Counted from the first letter of the stretch, positions 21,994 to 30,564 are shown. The stretch: DNA of 32,336 bases from JASGDC01 sp047608145 (GCA_047608145.1 JASGDC010000012.1:1-32336); one strand, 5' to 3'. Notes: a model not told the origin generated them from the letters alone. Translations and numbers: made by a program.

Positions 21994-22690
21994 TAGCTTT
22001 CTCACCCTCTTCCATAGCACGAAGAAGTGGAGCGGGAGCAACTTCCTCAATAGGAAGATCACGACGTACTGCTACTTCTTTTGCACCTTCAAGTTGCTTA
22101 AGAGCTGCGATAGTAGCTCGGACAATGTTGATCTGGTTTGAAGAACCTAGAGACTTAGAAAGTACATCATGGATACCAGCACATTCAAGTACCGCACGCA
22201 CTGGACCACCGGCGATTACACCAGTACCAGGAGAAGCGGGACGAATCATAACTACACCAGCAGCTTTTTCACCTTGAACACGGTGTGGAATAGTACCCTG
22301 CACACGAGGCACAGTGAAGAAATTCTTCTTAGCATCTTCTACACCTTTAGAGATTGCTGCAGGAACTTCTTTTGCCTTACCGTAGCCAACACCGACTTTA
22401 CCGGCACCGTCACCAACAACTACCAAAGCAGTGAAGCTGAAACGACGTCCACCTTTACTTACCTTAGCTACACGGTTAATAGAAACAACTTTTTCAATGT
22501 ATTGTTTCTCATCGCGTGCATTGCGGTTGCCACGTCCACGACCTGAACCACGGCGGTTATTACGCTGTGACTTATTTTCAGTAGTTTCAGTTTTCTTCGC
22601 TGTAGTTTCTGCAGTAGCTTCTTTTGTACTGTTTTCTACAGACTTATCAGCCACAGTTTTCTCCATTTCGTTTGTAGTCTCCTCACTCAT
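21986..22690 (-). CDS. rpsE: 30S ribosomal protein S5 with long N-terminal extension
   Basis: S5 helps decoding fidelity at the mRNA entry side of the 30S subunit. The core starts near residue 61 (EKQYIEKVVSINRVAKVSKG) with RRFSFTALVVVGDGAGKVG and GPVRAVLECAGIHDVLSKSL. In front are about 40 residues rich in Glu, Thr, Lys and Ala, followed by a basic RG-rich stretch (RRGSGRGRGNRNARD). Actinobacterial S5 proteins often have the RG-rich part; the Glu/Thr part is extra. Total 234 residues. Its start overlaps the rplR stop (ATGA). Confidence 0.97.
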   Translation of the reverse strand: MSEETTNEMEKTVADKSVENSTKEATAETTAKKTETTENKSQRNNRRGSGRGRGNRNARDEKQYIEKVVSINRVAKVSKGGRRFSFTALVVVGDGAGKVGVGYGKAKEVPAAISKGVEDAKKNFFTVPRVQGTIPHRVQGEKAAGVVMIRPASPGTGVIAGGPVRAVLECAGIHDVLSKSLGSSNQINIVRATIAALKQLEGAKEVAVRRDLPIEEVAPAPLLRAMEEGEKANG

Positions 22691-23058
22691 AGTGATAGAC
22701 CTCCTTCACGAGCGCCATCAGCAACTGCTGCTACACGACCGTGGTAACGGTAACCACTACGGTCAAATACTACAGCATCAATGCCAGCATCTTTAGCACG
22801 CTCAGCAATTATTTCGCCAACTTTTTTAGCTTGCTCAGTCTTAGTGTCTTTACTGCCACGCAAGTCTTTTTCCATTGTTGAAACTGAGAATAAAGTCTTA
22901 CCTTCAGAATCATCAACTAGCTGTGCGAAGATGTGACGAGAAGAGCGGTTAATTACTAGACGTGGGCGCTGTGCAGTACCTGTAACCTTTTTACGCACGC
23001 GTAAGTGACGACGGCCACGGATAGCTTGTTTAGATTTACCTTTAATCTTAATTGCCAT
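22687..23058 (-). CDS. rplR: 50S ribosomal protein L18
   Basis: Binds 5S rRNA with L5 and anchors it to the large subunit. The 123-residue sequence has the basic N-terminus (KQAIRGRRHLRVRKKVTGTA), RPRLVINRSSRHIFAQLVDD and the C-terminal FDRSGYRYHGRVAAVADGAR. It starts 5 bases after the rplF stop. Confidence 0.98.
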   Translation of the reverse strand: MAIKIKGKSKQAIRGRRHLRVRKKVTGTAQRPRLVINRSSRHIFAQLVDDSEGKTLFSVSTMEKDLRGSKDTKTEQAKKVGEIIAERAKDAGIDAVVFDRSGYRYHGRVAAVADGAREGGLSL

Positions 23059-23063
23059 TAGTC

Positions 23064-23600
23064 TTAAGCACCTGCCTTTCCGACTTTACGACGGATATTC
23101 TCACCAGTATAACGGATACCCTTACCCTTATATGGATCTGGTTTACGTAGTTTGCGAATATTCGCAGCAACTTCGCCGACCTTCTGCTTATCAATGCCAG
23201 AAACAATAATTTTGTTTGGACCATCAATTGCAAGTTCGATACCGTCAGTTGCTTTTACTGTAACTGGGTGTGAAAGACCAAGTGAAAGCTCTAGGTCAGA
23301 GCCTTTAGCCTGCACACGGTAACCAGTACCTACGATTTCAAGTTCTTTTTTGTACCCTTCACTAACACCAGTGATTTGGTTAGCAATTAAAGTACGAGTA
23401 AGACCGTGCAATGCACGTGAATTACGTTCATCATTTGGACGTTCTACTGTTAAAGTACCATCTTCCAGAGAGACTGTGATTGGCGCAGGAACTTCGTGAG
23501 TTAGTTCTCCCTTTGAACCTTTAACTTTAACTGTTGAACCATCAACTGTAATTTCCACTCCGCTAGGAACAGAAATAGGTGAATTACCAATACGAGACAT
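23064..23600 (-). CDS. rplF: 50S ribosomal protein L6
   Basis: A 178-residue protein near the factor-binding site of the large subunit. It starts MSRIGNSPISVPSGVEITVD, and carries the family C-terminal signature KPDPYKGKGIRYTGENIRRK. Length and both duplicated domains are normal. It lies 21 bases after rpsH, with GGAAAGGAAAA upstream of its ATG. Confidence 0.98.
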   Translation of the reverse strand: MSRIGNSPISVPSGVEITVDGSTVKVKGSKGELTHEVPAPITVSLEDGTLTVERPNDERNSRALHGLTRTLIANQITGVSEGYKKELEIVGTGYRVQAKGSDLELSLGLSHPVTVKATDGIELAIDGPNKIIVSGIDKQKVGEVAANIRKLRKPDPYKGKGIRYTGENIRRKVGKAGA

Positions 23601-23621
23601 GGTTGTTATTTTCCTTTCCTG

Positions 23622-24020
23622 TTACCAAACGTAAGCGAGAACTTCTCCGCCTACACCTTTTTTAGCTGCTTCACGGTCAGTTAATATACCAGAAGAAGTG
23701 GATAGAATTGCAATGCCAAGACCACCTAATACTTTAGGTAGATTAGTAGACTTTGCATATACACGAAGACCAGGCTTAGAAATACGACGTAAACCTGCAA
23801 TAGCACGTTCACGGTTATCTCCATACTTAAGAGTCAAAATCAAAGCACTTCCTACTTCAGCCTTTTCCTCTTTCCAATCAACAATGTAACCTTGAGTTTT
23901 TAGAATATCTGCAATGCGAGTCTTCAATTTACTTGAAGGCATTGATACTGTCTCATGATGAGCAGAATTTGCGTTACGCAGACGCGTTAACATATCTGCT
24001 ACTGGATCAGTCATTGACAT
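23622..24020 (-). CDS. rpsH: 30S ribosomal protein S8
   Basis: S8 binds helix 21 of 16S rRNA and is the operon's feedback repressor in E. coli. The 132-residue sequence starts TDPVADMLTRLRNANSAHHE, contains RISKPGLRVYAKSTNLPKVL and ends with the S8 signature (STSSGILTDREAAKKGVGGE). The 72-base gap to rplE upstream is where rpsN usually lies; it has no S14 reading frame. Confidence 0.98.
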   Translation of the reverse strand: MSMTDPVADMLTRLRNANSAHHETVSMPSSKLKTRIADILKTQGYIVDWKEEKAEVGSALILTLKYGDNRERAIAGLRRISKPGLRVYAKSTNLPKVLGGLGIAILSTSSGILTDREAAKKGVGGEVLAYVW

Positions 24021-24092
24021 ATAAAGCTTACGCCTTTCTATTATGGTTTCTGAACCTGGTACACCAGATGCAGACCTGTAATAATTGTTTTC

Positions 24093-24737
24093 TTAATTAT
24101 CTGTAAATGGGAATTTGAACTGCTTTAGTAGTGCAAGTCCTTCTTCGTTGTTTGTCGCAGTAGTCACCAATGTGATGTCCATACCACGTGGACGGTCAAT
24201 CTTATCTTGGTCAATCTCCAAGAATACACTTTGCTCTGTTAGACCAAATGTGTAATTGCCGTTACCATCAAATTGCTTTGGGCTTAGACCACGGAAGTCA
24301 CGGATACGTGGTAGTGCGAGAGTCACTAGGCGATCGAAGAACTCCCACATACGGTCTCCACGCAATGTCACGTGAGCACCAATTGGCATACCTTCACGCA
24401 ATTTGAATTGTGCAATTGACTTACGTGCTTTTGTAACCTGTGGTTTCTGGCCAGTAATGGCAGTTAGGTCACGCACAGCGTGGTCAATTTGCTTTGAATC
24501 TTTTGCTGCAGCTCCCACACCCATGTTCACTACAATCTTAGTAAGTGCTGGAACTTGGTGTACGTTTTTGAAGTCAAATTCTTCCTGCAATGCAGAAATA
24601 ACTTCTTCACGATACTTCTGCTTGAAACGTGGCAAGTCTTTTGCTTCCTGCTTTGTTTCTTTTACAGAATCTTGGGAAACCTCTTCAGCATTTGTAACAT
24701 CTTCAGTCACTGTTGCCTCCTGGTTATCTTTTGTCAT
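24093..24737 (-). CDS. rplE: 50S ribosomal protein L5 with acidic N-terminal extension
   Basis: Binds 5S rRNA and touches the P-site tRNA. The core starts near residue 34 (DLPRFKQKYREEVISALQEE) and has VVNMGVGAAAKDSKQ, RKSIAQFKLREGMPIGAHVT and FRGLSPKQFDGNGNY. The first 33 or so residues are extra: acidic, with many Glu, Asp, Thr and Val, similar to the additions on S5 and S9. The ATG overlaps the rplX stop by one base (TAATG), which supports this start. Confidence 0.97.
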   Translation of the reverse strand: MTKDNQEATVTEDVTNAEEVSQDSVKETKQEAKDLPRFKQKYREEVISALQEEFDFKNVHQVPALTKIVVNMGVGAAAKDSKQIDHAVRDLTAITGQKPQVTKARKSIAQFKLREGMPIGAHVTLRGDRMWEFFDRLVTLALPRIRDFRGLSPKQFDGNGNYTFGLTEQSVFLEIDQDKIDRPRGMDITLVTTATNNEEGLALLKQFKFPFTDN

Positions 24738-25063
24738 TAGTCAATATCCTTGCCAGTACTCTTAGCTACGCGAACACGAACAGTTTTACCTTCATCATTT
24801 TTTTCTTCGCGGAAACCAACACGAGTTGGTTTGTTACTTTCTGGATCTACTAACATTACGTTTGAAATGTGGATTGGTGCTTCAGTTTCTTCAATGCCAC
24901 CGGCATTAGTCTGAGAAGCACGGTTATGCTTAGTAACCACGTTTACGCCTTCTACAAGCACGCGATCTTTTTCAGTAATGACTTTTAGTACTTTACCTGT
25001 AGTACCTTTATCTTTACCTGCGATAACCTGTACCACATCGTCTTTGCGGATTTTAGCTGCCAT
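24737..25063 (-). CDS. rplX: 50S ribosomal protein L24
   Basis: An assembly-initiator protein near the exit tunnel. The 108-residue sequence has the KOW motif (KDDVVQVIAGKDKGTTGKVL) and EGVNVVTKHNRASQTNAGGI. It starts 3 bases after the rplN stop. Length is normal. Confidence 0.98.
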   Translation of the reverse strand: MAAKIRKDDVVQVIAGKDKGTTGKVLKVITEKDRVLVEGVNVVTKHNRASQTNAGGIEETEAPIHISNVMLVDPESNKPTRVGFREEKNDEGKTVRVRVAKSTGKDID

Positions 25064-25066
25064 ATA

Positions 25067-25438
25067 TTAGAGCACCTCCGGAGCCAGAGAAACAATCTTC
25101 ATGAAACGCTTGTCACGTAGTTCACGGCCAACTGGACCGAAAATACGAGTACCACGAGGGTCTCCACCATCATTCTTAAGAATAACAGCAGCGTTTTCAT
25201 CAAACTTGATGTATGAGCCGTCTTGACGGCGGCGTTCCTTCTTTGTACGCACGATAACAGCTTTTACTACATCACCACGTTTTACGTTACCACCAGGGAT
25301 AGCGTCTTTAACTGTAGCTACGATAGTATCGCCGATGCCTGCATAGCGTCGACCAGAGCCTCCAAGAACTCGGATAGCCAAAATTTCTTTAGCACCTGAG
25401 TTGTCAGCAACCTTTAGCCGCGATTCTTGCTGAATCAC
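25067..25438 (-). CDS. rplN: 50S ribosomal protein L14
   Basis: Sits at the intersubunit face. The 123-residue sequence starts MIQQESRLKVADNSGAKEIL, contains GDTIVATVKDAIPGG and ends FGPVGRELRDKRFMKIVSLA. It heads the spc-type group after a 54-base gap to rpsQ. No promoter is obvious in this gap. Confidence 0.98.
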   Translation of the reverse strand: MIQQESRLKVADNSGAKEILAIRVLGGSGRRYAGIGDTIVATVKDAIPGGNVKRGDVVKAVIVRTKKERRRQDGSYIKFDENAAVILKNDGGDPRGTRIFGPVGRELRDKRFMKIVSLAPEVL

Positions 25439-25492
25439 TTCTTACTCCTGTCTTAATCTCTGATTTATCAACCAAAGATAAACTTTAAGTAT

Positions 25493-25774
25493 TTACTTCG
25501 CCTTTTCTAGGATTTCTACCAAACGCCAGTTTTTAGTAGCTGACATTGGACGAGTTTCCATGATAAGCACCCGGTCACCGATACCAGCGATGCTCTCTTC
25601 GTCATGAGCTTTTACTTTTTTAGTACGCTTCATAACTTTGCCATATAAAGAGTGCTTTACACGATCTTCTACCTCGACAACAACGGTTTTATCCATTTTG
25701 TCAGAAACTACGTAACCTTGACGTGTTTTACGGTAGCCGCGTGTTGTTTCTTTAGTTTCTTCTTTTACGCTCAC
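25493..25774 (-). CDS. rpsQ: 30S ribosomal protein S17
   Basis: A primary 16S rRNA binder with an OB fold, 93 residues. Core: RKTRQGYVVSDKMDKTVVVE, RVKHSLYGKVMKRTKKVKAH and GDRVLIMETRPMSATKNWRL. It starts with GTG that overlaps the rpmC stop (GTGA), and has a short Lys/Glu-rich N-terminal lead. Confidence 0.97.
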   Translation of the reverse strand: MSVKEETKETTRGYRKTRQGYVVSDKMDKTVVVEVEDRVKHSLYGKVMKRTKKVKAHDEESIAGIGDRVLIMETRPMSATKNWRLVEILEKAK

Positions 25775-26022
25775 TTCTCATCCTTTGCATCATCTACTGT
25801 AGTTTCTTCAGTTTCAGTTTCTGCTGAGTCAGTACCGATACCTAGTTCACGTTCACGCAAAATTGTGTAAATACGAGCAATCTCTTTCTTTACAGTCTTT
25901 AGACGTGCGCTGTTTTCCAACTGACCAGTAGCTGCCTGGAAACGTAGGTTGAAAAGTTCTTCTTTGTGCTTAGCTAGCTCTGTAGTAAGCTCTTTTGAAT
26001 CTTGAGAACGTAGTTCAGCCAT
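25771..26022 (-). CDS. rpmC: 50S ribosomal protein L29 with acidic C-terminal tail
   Basis: L29 lies by the exit tunnel and helps dock trigger factor and SRP. I start at the ATG at 26022 (MAELRSQDSKELTTELAKHK), one base after the rplP stop. The core (LFNLRFQAATGQLENSARLK, IARIYTILRERELG) ends near residue 62. A tail of about 21 residues rich in Glu, Thr and Asp follows. The total of 83 residues compares with the usual 60-80. Confidence 0.96.
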   Translation of the reverse strand: MAELRSQDSKELTTELAKHKEELFNLRFQAATGQLENSARLKTVKKEIARIYTILRERELGIGTDSAETETEETTVDDAKDEK

Positions 26023-26023
26023 T

Positions 26024-26440
26024 TTATGCACCACCTTCACGGCGAATAATACGTGCCTTTAGTGGCAACTTGTGGATTGCAAGACGCAATGCTTCACGAG
26101 CTACTTCTTCTGACACACCTGAAAGTTCAAAAAGAACGCGACCTGGCTTAACGTTAGCTACCCACCACTCAGGAGAACCTTTACCAGAACCCATACGAGT
26201 TTCTGCAGGCTTCTTAGTCAATGGACGGTCTGGATAGATATTAATCCAAACTTTACCACCACGCTTGATGTGACGAGTCATCGCAATACGAGCTGCCTCA
26301 ATCTGTCGGTTAGTAACATAAGCAGGACTTAATGCCTGTATTCCATATTCACCGAAAGATACGTTAGTGCCACCTTTAGCTGCACCAGAACGCTTTGGGT
26401 GATGTTGTTTACGGAATTTAACTTTACGAGGGATCAACAT
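26024..26440 (-). CDS. rplP: 50S ribosomal protein L16
   Basis: Organises the A-site region of the large subunit. The 138-residue sequence starts MLIPRKVKFRKQHHPKRSGA, contains GEYGIQALSPAYVTNRQIEA, RGGKVWINIYPDRPLTKKPA and RMGSGKGSPEWWVANVKPGR. It starts 3 bases after the rpsC stop. Confidence 0.98.
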   Translation of the reverse strand: MLIPRKVKFRKQHHPKRSGAAKGGTNVSFGEYGIQALSPAYVTNRQIEAARIAMTRHIKRGGKVWINIYPDRPLTKKPAETRMGSGKGSPEWWVANVKPGRVLFELSGVSEEVAREALRLAIHKLPLKARIIRREGGA

Positions 26441-26443
26441 AGT

Positions 26444-27238
26444 TTATGCCTCCGCTTCCGTAGTAGTCTTTTTGTTATCCGCGTTCTGGTTTGTAGCATT
26501 GTTACGAGGAGCACGACGAGAACGGTCATTACGACGACGTCCATCACGGCCACCGCGACCACGCTTAGGAGCTTTAGCTTGCTGAGCAGCTAGCTCTTTA
26601 TCAGTTAGGTCACCCTTGTAAATCCACACTTTCACACCAATACGACCGAAAGTAGTGTGTGCTTCATGAGTACCGTAATCGATGTTCGCACGAAGAGTGT
26701 GCAATGGCACACGACCTTCACGATAGAACTCATTACGAGCCATTTCAGCGCCGCCTAAACGACCTGAACATGCAACACGAATACCCTTTGCTCCACCGCG
26801 CTGAGCGCTTTGGATTGCTTTCTTCATCGCACGACGGAATGCTACACGGCTTGCAAGCTGTTCAGCAACGCCTTGAGCAACCAACTGAGCATCAATCTCT
26901 GGGTTCTTAACTTCAAGGATGTTTAGCTGTACTTGCTTACCAGTTAGTTTTTCTAATTGACCACGTAGGCGATCTGCTTCAGCACCACGACGTCCGATAA
27001 CAATACCTGGACGAGCAGTGTGGATATCGATGCGTACGCGATCACGAGTACGTTCAATCTGAACCTTTGAGATACCCGCACGTTCAAGACGCTTTTCAAT
27101 CATTTCGCGAATCTGGACATCTTCTTTTACGAAGTCACTGTAGCGTTGTCCAGGCTTGTTGCTGTCAGCGAACCAGCGAGATACGTGGTCAGTAGTGATC
27201 CCGAGTCGGAATCCGTTAGGATTAACTTTTTGTCCCAC
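26444..27238 (-). CDS. rpsC: 30S ribosomal protein S3
   Basis: S3 forms part of the mRNA entry channel. The 264-residue sequence starts MGQKVNPNGFRLGITTDHVS, has the KH-domain motif PGIVIGRRGAEADRL and the C-terminal GRIGVKVWIYKGDL. The last 45 residues form a basic Arg/Asn-rich tail (APKRGRGGRDGRRRNDRSRR) ending in a short TTTEAEA. The start is GTG, overlapping the rplV stop by one base (TAGTG). Confidence 0.98.
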   Translation of the reverse strand: MGQKVNPNGFRLGITTDHVSRWFADSNKPGQRYSDFVKEDVQIREMIEKRLERAGISKVQIERTRDRVRIDIHTARPGIVIGRRGAEADRLRGQLEKLTGKQVQLNILEVKNPEIDAQLVAQGVAEQLASRVAFRRAMKKAIQSAQRGGAKGIRVACSGRLGGAEMARNEFYREGRVPLHTLRANIDYGTHEAHTTFGRIGVKVWIYKGDLTDKELAAQQAKAPKRGRGGRDGRRRNDRSRRAPRNNATNQNADNKKTTTEAEA

Positions 27239-27603
27239 TAGCGGGCCTCCTCTTTCTCCTGCTGACCAACCACAATAGTAATGTGGCTAGTACGTTTTAA
27301 GATGCGGTACGCACGGCCTTGAGCACGTGGACGCATACGTTTCATTGTTGGGCCTTCGTTAACAAAAGCTTCAGTTACGAAGAAATCATCTTCGTTAAAA
27401 GCTTCGCTGTCACGATCAGCCAGATTACGTGCGTTTGCTAATGCAGACTGCACAATTTTGAAGACCTGGTCTGAAGCACCCTGTGGGGCAAACTTCAAAA
27501 TAGCCAACGCTTCATTCGCTTGCTTACCACGAATAAGGTTGACGACGCGACGGGCCTTCATTGGCGTTACACGAACAAAGCGTGCTGTTGCCTTGGCTTC
27601 CAT
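27238..27603 (-). CDS. rplV: 50S ribosomal protein L22
   Basis: Lines the peptide exit tunnel. The 121-residue sequence has RFVRVTPMKARRVVNLIRGK, VQSALANARN and the beta-hairpin region GPTMKRMRPRAQGRAYRILK RTSHI, all with normal spacing. A 39-base gap separates it from rpsS, containing a small CGCC/GGCG stem. Confidence 0.98.
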   Translation of the reverse strand: MEAKATARFVRVTPMKARRVVNLIRGKQANEALAILKFAPQGASDQVFKIVQSALANARNLADRDSEAFNEDDFFVTEAFVNEGPTMKRMRPRAQGRAYRILKRTSHITIVVGQQEKEEAR

Positions 27604-27642
27604 TGCTTTCCTTCTCTCGTCTTGCTAAGACCGAAGTCCGCC

Positions 27643-27921
27643 TTAACGGCGTCCCTTACGGTCGTCTTTTTCGTGGCCTCTGAATGTACGTGTTGGAGCA
27701 AACTCACCTAGTTTGTGTCCCACCATTGATTCGGTGATGAAAACTGGGATGTGCTTGCGACCATCATGTACAGCAATTGTATGACCGATCATATCTGGAA
27801 CGATCATAGAACGGCGTGACCATGTCTTGATTACATTTTTAGCTTTTTTGTCGTTTTCAGCCTGTACCTTTAGGTAAAGATGCTGATCAACAAAAGGGCC
27901 TTTCTTTAAACTACGAGGCAT
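27643..27921 (-). CDS. rpsS: 30S ribosomal protein S19
   Basis: Partner of S13 in the 30S head. The 92-residue sequence starts MPRSLKKGPFVDQHLYLKV and has TWSRRSMIVPDMIGHTIAVH, KHIPVFITESMVGHKLGEFA and TRTFRGHEKDDRKGRR. It lies 16 bases after rplB. Confidence 0.98.
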   Translation of the reverse strand: MPRSLKKGPFVDQHLYLKVQAENDKKAKNVIKTWSRRSMIVPDMIGHTIAVHDGRKHIPVFITESMVGHKLGEFAPTRTFRGHEKDDRKGRR

Positions 27922-27937
27922 AATTCCTTATCTCCTA

Positions 27938-28774
27938 TCAGCGTTTCTTACCAGTACGGCGACGACGGACAATGTACTTGTTGCTCTCCTTGTTAGGATT
28001 ACGAGTACGCCCCTCACGCTTACCGTTAGGGTTAACTGGGTGACGACCACCAGAAGTCTTAGCTTCACCACCACCGTGTGGGTGATCAATTGGGTTCATC
28101 ACGACACCACGTACAGTCGGACGGATGCCTTTCCAGCGGTTACGACCCGCTTTACCCCAGTTAATGTTGATTTGTTCTGCGTTACCTACTACACCAACTG
28201 TAGCGCGGCAACGGATATCAACATTGCGTACTTCACCTGAAGGAAGACGCAGCTGACCATAAGGGCCATCTTTCGCTACCAACTGGATGCTTGCACCTGC
28301 AGAACGACCTAGCTTAGCCCCGCCACCTGGACGAAGTTCCACAGCGTGGATGAAAGTACCAACAGGGATATTACGCAAAGGTAGGTTATTACCTGGCTTA
28401 ATATCTGCCTTAGGTCCTGCTTCCACAGTGTCGCCTTGCTTTAGCTTTTCAGGCGCAATAATATAACGCTTTTCACCATCTGAGTAGTGTAGTAGCGCAA
28501 TACGTGCAGTACGGTTTGGATCATATTCGATGTGCGCAACTTTAGCTAGCACACCATCTTTATCGTGACGACGGAAGTCAATCACACGGTATTGGCGCTT
28601 GTGTCCACCACCATGGTGACGAGCAGTAATCTGCCCAGTGTTGTTGCGTCCACCCTTTTTCGGGAGGGGACGAAGCAACGACTTCTCTGGTGTCGTCCGT
28701 GTAATTTCAGTAAAGTCAGCAACAGAAGAACCACGACGGCCTGGTGTTGTTGGCTTATATAAACGGATTCCCAT
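27938..28774 (-). CDS. rplB: 50S ribosomal protein L2
   Basis: Required for subunit joining and peptidyl-transferase function. The 278-residue sequence starts MGIRLYKPTTPGRRGSSVAD, contains GRNNTGQITARHHGGGHKRQ, the conserved MNPIDHPHGGGEAK loop with the key His, and the basic end NKYIVRRRRTGKKR. Length is normal. Confidence 0.98.
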   Translation of the reverse strand: MGIRLYKPTTPGRRGSSVADFTEITRTTPEKSLLRPLPKKGGRNNTGQITARHHGGGHKRQYRVIDFRRHDKDGVLAKVAHIEYDPNRTARIALLHYSDGEKRYIIAPEKLKQGDTVEAGPKADIKPGNNLPLRNIPVGTFIHAVELRPGGGAKLGRSAGASIQLVAKDGPYGQLRLPSGEVRNVDIRCRATVGVVGNAEQININWGKAGRNRWKGIRPTVRGVVMNPIDHPHGGGEAKTSGGRHPVNPNGKREGRTRNPNKESNKYIVRRRRTGKKR

Positions 28775-28798
28775 AATTTCCTATTCTCCTCAATAACT

Positions 28799-29095
28799 CT
28801 AGTTTGCACCAGAGAAAATATCGATAGAGCCTTCCTTAAGTGTTACAACTGCACGCTTAGTATCTTTACGCTTCCCGTAACCAAAACGAGTACGGCTAGT
28901 CTTACCGCTGCGATTCATTGTATTTACTGAAGCAACCTTTACATTGAAGATAGCTTCAAGTGCAACTTTGATTTCTGATTTTGTAGCACGAGTGTCAACC
29001 TCGAAAGTGTACTGACCTTCGTCAATTAGAGCATAAGTCTTCTCAGAAACCACAGGAGCGATGATTACATCGTGGTGTGTTTTGTATTCACTCAC
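28799..29095 (-). CDS. rplW: 50S ribosomal protein L23
   Basis: Exit-tunnel protein that docks trigger factor and SRP. The 98-residue sequence has IIAPVVSEKTYALIDEGQYT, FEVDTRATKSEIKVALEAIF, VASVNTMNR and RFGYGKRKDTKRAVVTLKEG. It starts with GTG, 2 bases after the rplD stop, so coupling is likely. Confidence 0.97.
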   Translation of the reverse strand: MSEYKTHHDVIIAPVVSEKTYALIDEGQYTFEVDTRATKSEIKVALEAIFNVKVASVNTMNRSGKTSRTRFGYGKRKDTKRAVVTLKEGSIDIFSGAN

Positions 29096-29097
29096 CC

Positions 29098-29883
29098 TCA
29101 GTCCTCCTTCTCAGCTTCTTCATCATCTTTAGATGCAGGTTTTTCTTCTACATCCTCAGTTTTTTCAGCTTTTTCTTCAACTGCTGATTCTTCTGGATCT
29201 GATTCTTTCTTTTCAGATTTTTCAGTTTCCTCAGTCAGTTTTTTAGAGCCTGTGTCTTTTGCTTCTGCTTTTTTATCTTCAGAAGCTGTTTCTTTACCTT
29301 GTGTTTGTTCTACAAAAGCTTCCAATGCTTTTTCAGTGAAGATAACATCGTCAGCAACAAGAACATCGTATGCGTTTAGCTGGTCAGCGAAAAGTACGTG
29401 AACTTTAGCTACGTTACGCAAACTTGCCATTGAAACTTCATCTTCACGGTCAAGAACTACTAGAGCACGAGTTCCTCTAATATCACTAGAGATAGCTTTA
29501 ACTGCATCTTTTGTAGATGGCATGTCACCAGTAACTACAGAATCAATAACTTGTACATAACCGTTACGAGCACGATCTGAAAGTGCACCACGAAGTGCTG
29601 CAGCAATCATCTTTTTAGGAGTGCGCTGTGCGTATGAACGTGGAACTGGACCATGTACGATACCACCACCGATATGCTGAGGCATACGTACAGAACCTTG
29701 ACGTGCGTTACCAGTACCTTTTTGCCTGAATGGCTTACGGCCTGCACCTGCACGTTCACCGCGAGTTTTAGCTTTATGAGTACCTTGACGAGCAGCTGCT
29801 TGTTGAGCTACTACTACCTGGTGAATCAAAGGAATTGATACATTTGCATCAAAAATTTCTGCAGGTAAATTTGAATTTGCCAT
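29098..29883 (-). CDS. rplD: 50S ribosomal protein L4 with long acidic C-terminal tail
   Basis: L4 reaches the tunnel constriction with its loop and is the S10-operon repressor in E. coli. The core (residues 1-193) starts NLPAEIFDANVSIPLIHQVV, has ARQGTHKAKTRGERAGAGRK and MPQHIGGGIVHGPVPRSYAQ, and ends FTEKALEAFVE. About 67 further residues, nearly all Glu, Lys, Asp, Ala, Ser and Thr, form a disordered tail that most L4 proteins (205-220 residues) lack. It starts 3 bases after the rplC stop. Confidence 0.97.
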   Translation of the reverse strand: MANSNLPAEIFDANVSIPLIHQVVVAQQAAARQGTHKAKTRGERAGAGRKPFRQKGTGNARQGSVRMPQHIGGGIVHGPVPRSYAQRTPKKMIAAALRGALSDRARNGYVQVIDSVVTGDMPSTKDAVKAISSDIRGTRALVVLDREDEVSMASLRNVAKVHVLFADQLNAYDVLVADDVIFTEKALEAFVEQTQGKETASEDKKAEAKDTGSKKLTEETEKSEKKESDPEESAVEEKAEKTEDVEEKPASKDDEEAEKED

Positions 29884-29886
29884 TTA

Positions 29887-30543
29887 CTATGCCCCCTTCA
29901 CAGCAGTGCGAATTAGTACTACTGCACCACGAGGGCCAGGAATCGCACCTTTAATCAATAGAAGGTTTTTATCAGAATCTACTGCATGAACAGTTAGATT
30001 TTGAGTAGTGTGACGCACATTACCCATACGGCCTGACATCTTCTGGCCACGGAATACACGACCTGGAGTCGCAGAAGCACCGATTGAACCTGGTTTACGA
30101 TGGTTCTTATGCGCACCGTGAGATGCACTAACACCGTGGAAACCATGTCGTTTCATAGTGCCGGCAAAACCTTTACCTTTTGTCTTTCCGACTACGTCTA
30201 CTTTTTGACCAGCTTCGAACTGTTCAACAGTAAGTTCTTGACTTGCTTCATAGCTTTCTGCATCAGCTGTACGTAGCTCAACAAGGTGACGGCGTGGAGT
30301 AACTCCAGCTTTTTCAAAGTGACCAGTCATTGGCTTGTTTACTTTACGTGGGTCAATCTGGCCGTAGGCGATCTGTACGGCATTGTAACCGTCATTTTCT
30401 TCTGCGCGAACCTGAGTTACAACATTGGCTTCGGCTTCAACTACAGTTACTGGAATGATTTTATTATCATCATCCCAAACCTGAGTCATGCCCAGCTTTT
30501 TGCCCAGGAGACCTTTTACCTCGCGCTGTGTTTGATTAGACAT
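29887..30543 (-). CDS. rplC: 50S ribosomal protein L3
   Basis: An early assembly protein reaching the peptidyl-transferase centre. The 218-residue sequence has VKGLLGKKLGMTQVWDDDNK, VTVVEAEANVVTQVRAEEND, and GFAGTMKRHGFHGVSASHGA, HKNHRKPGSIGASATPGRVF. It follows rpsJ after 21 bases. Length is normal. Confidence 0.98.
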   Translation of the reverse strand: MSNQTQREVKGLLGKKLGMTQVWDDDNKIIPVTVVEAEANVVTQVRAEENDGYNAVQIAYGQIDPRKVNKPMTGHFEKAGVTPRRHLVELRTADAESYEASQELTVEQFEAGQKVDVVGKTKGKGFAGTMKRHGFHGVSASHGAHKNHRKPGSIGASATPGRVFRGQKMSGRMGNVRHTTQNLTVHAVDSDKNLLLIKGAIPGPRGAVVLIRTAVKGA

Positions 30544-30564
30544 ATTTTAGCTTTTTGTCCTTAC

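Noticed and set aside
21994..22062. 23-residue N-terminal extension of L30
   Set aside because: It overlaps the rpsE coding end. The ATG at 21993 gives a normal 60-residue L30.
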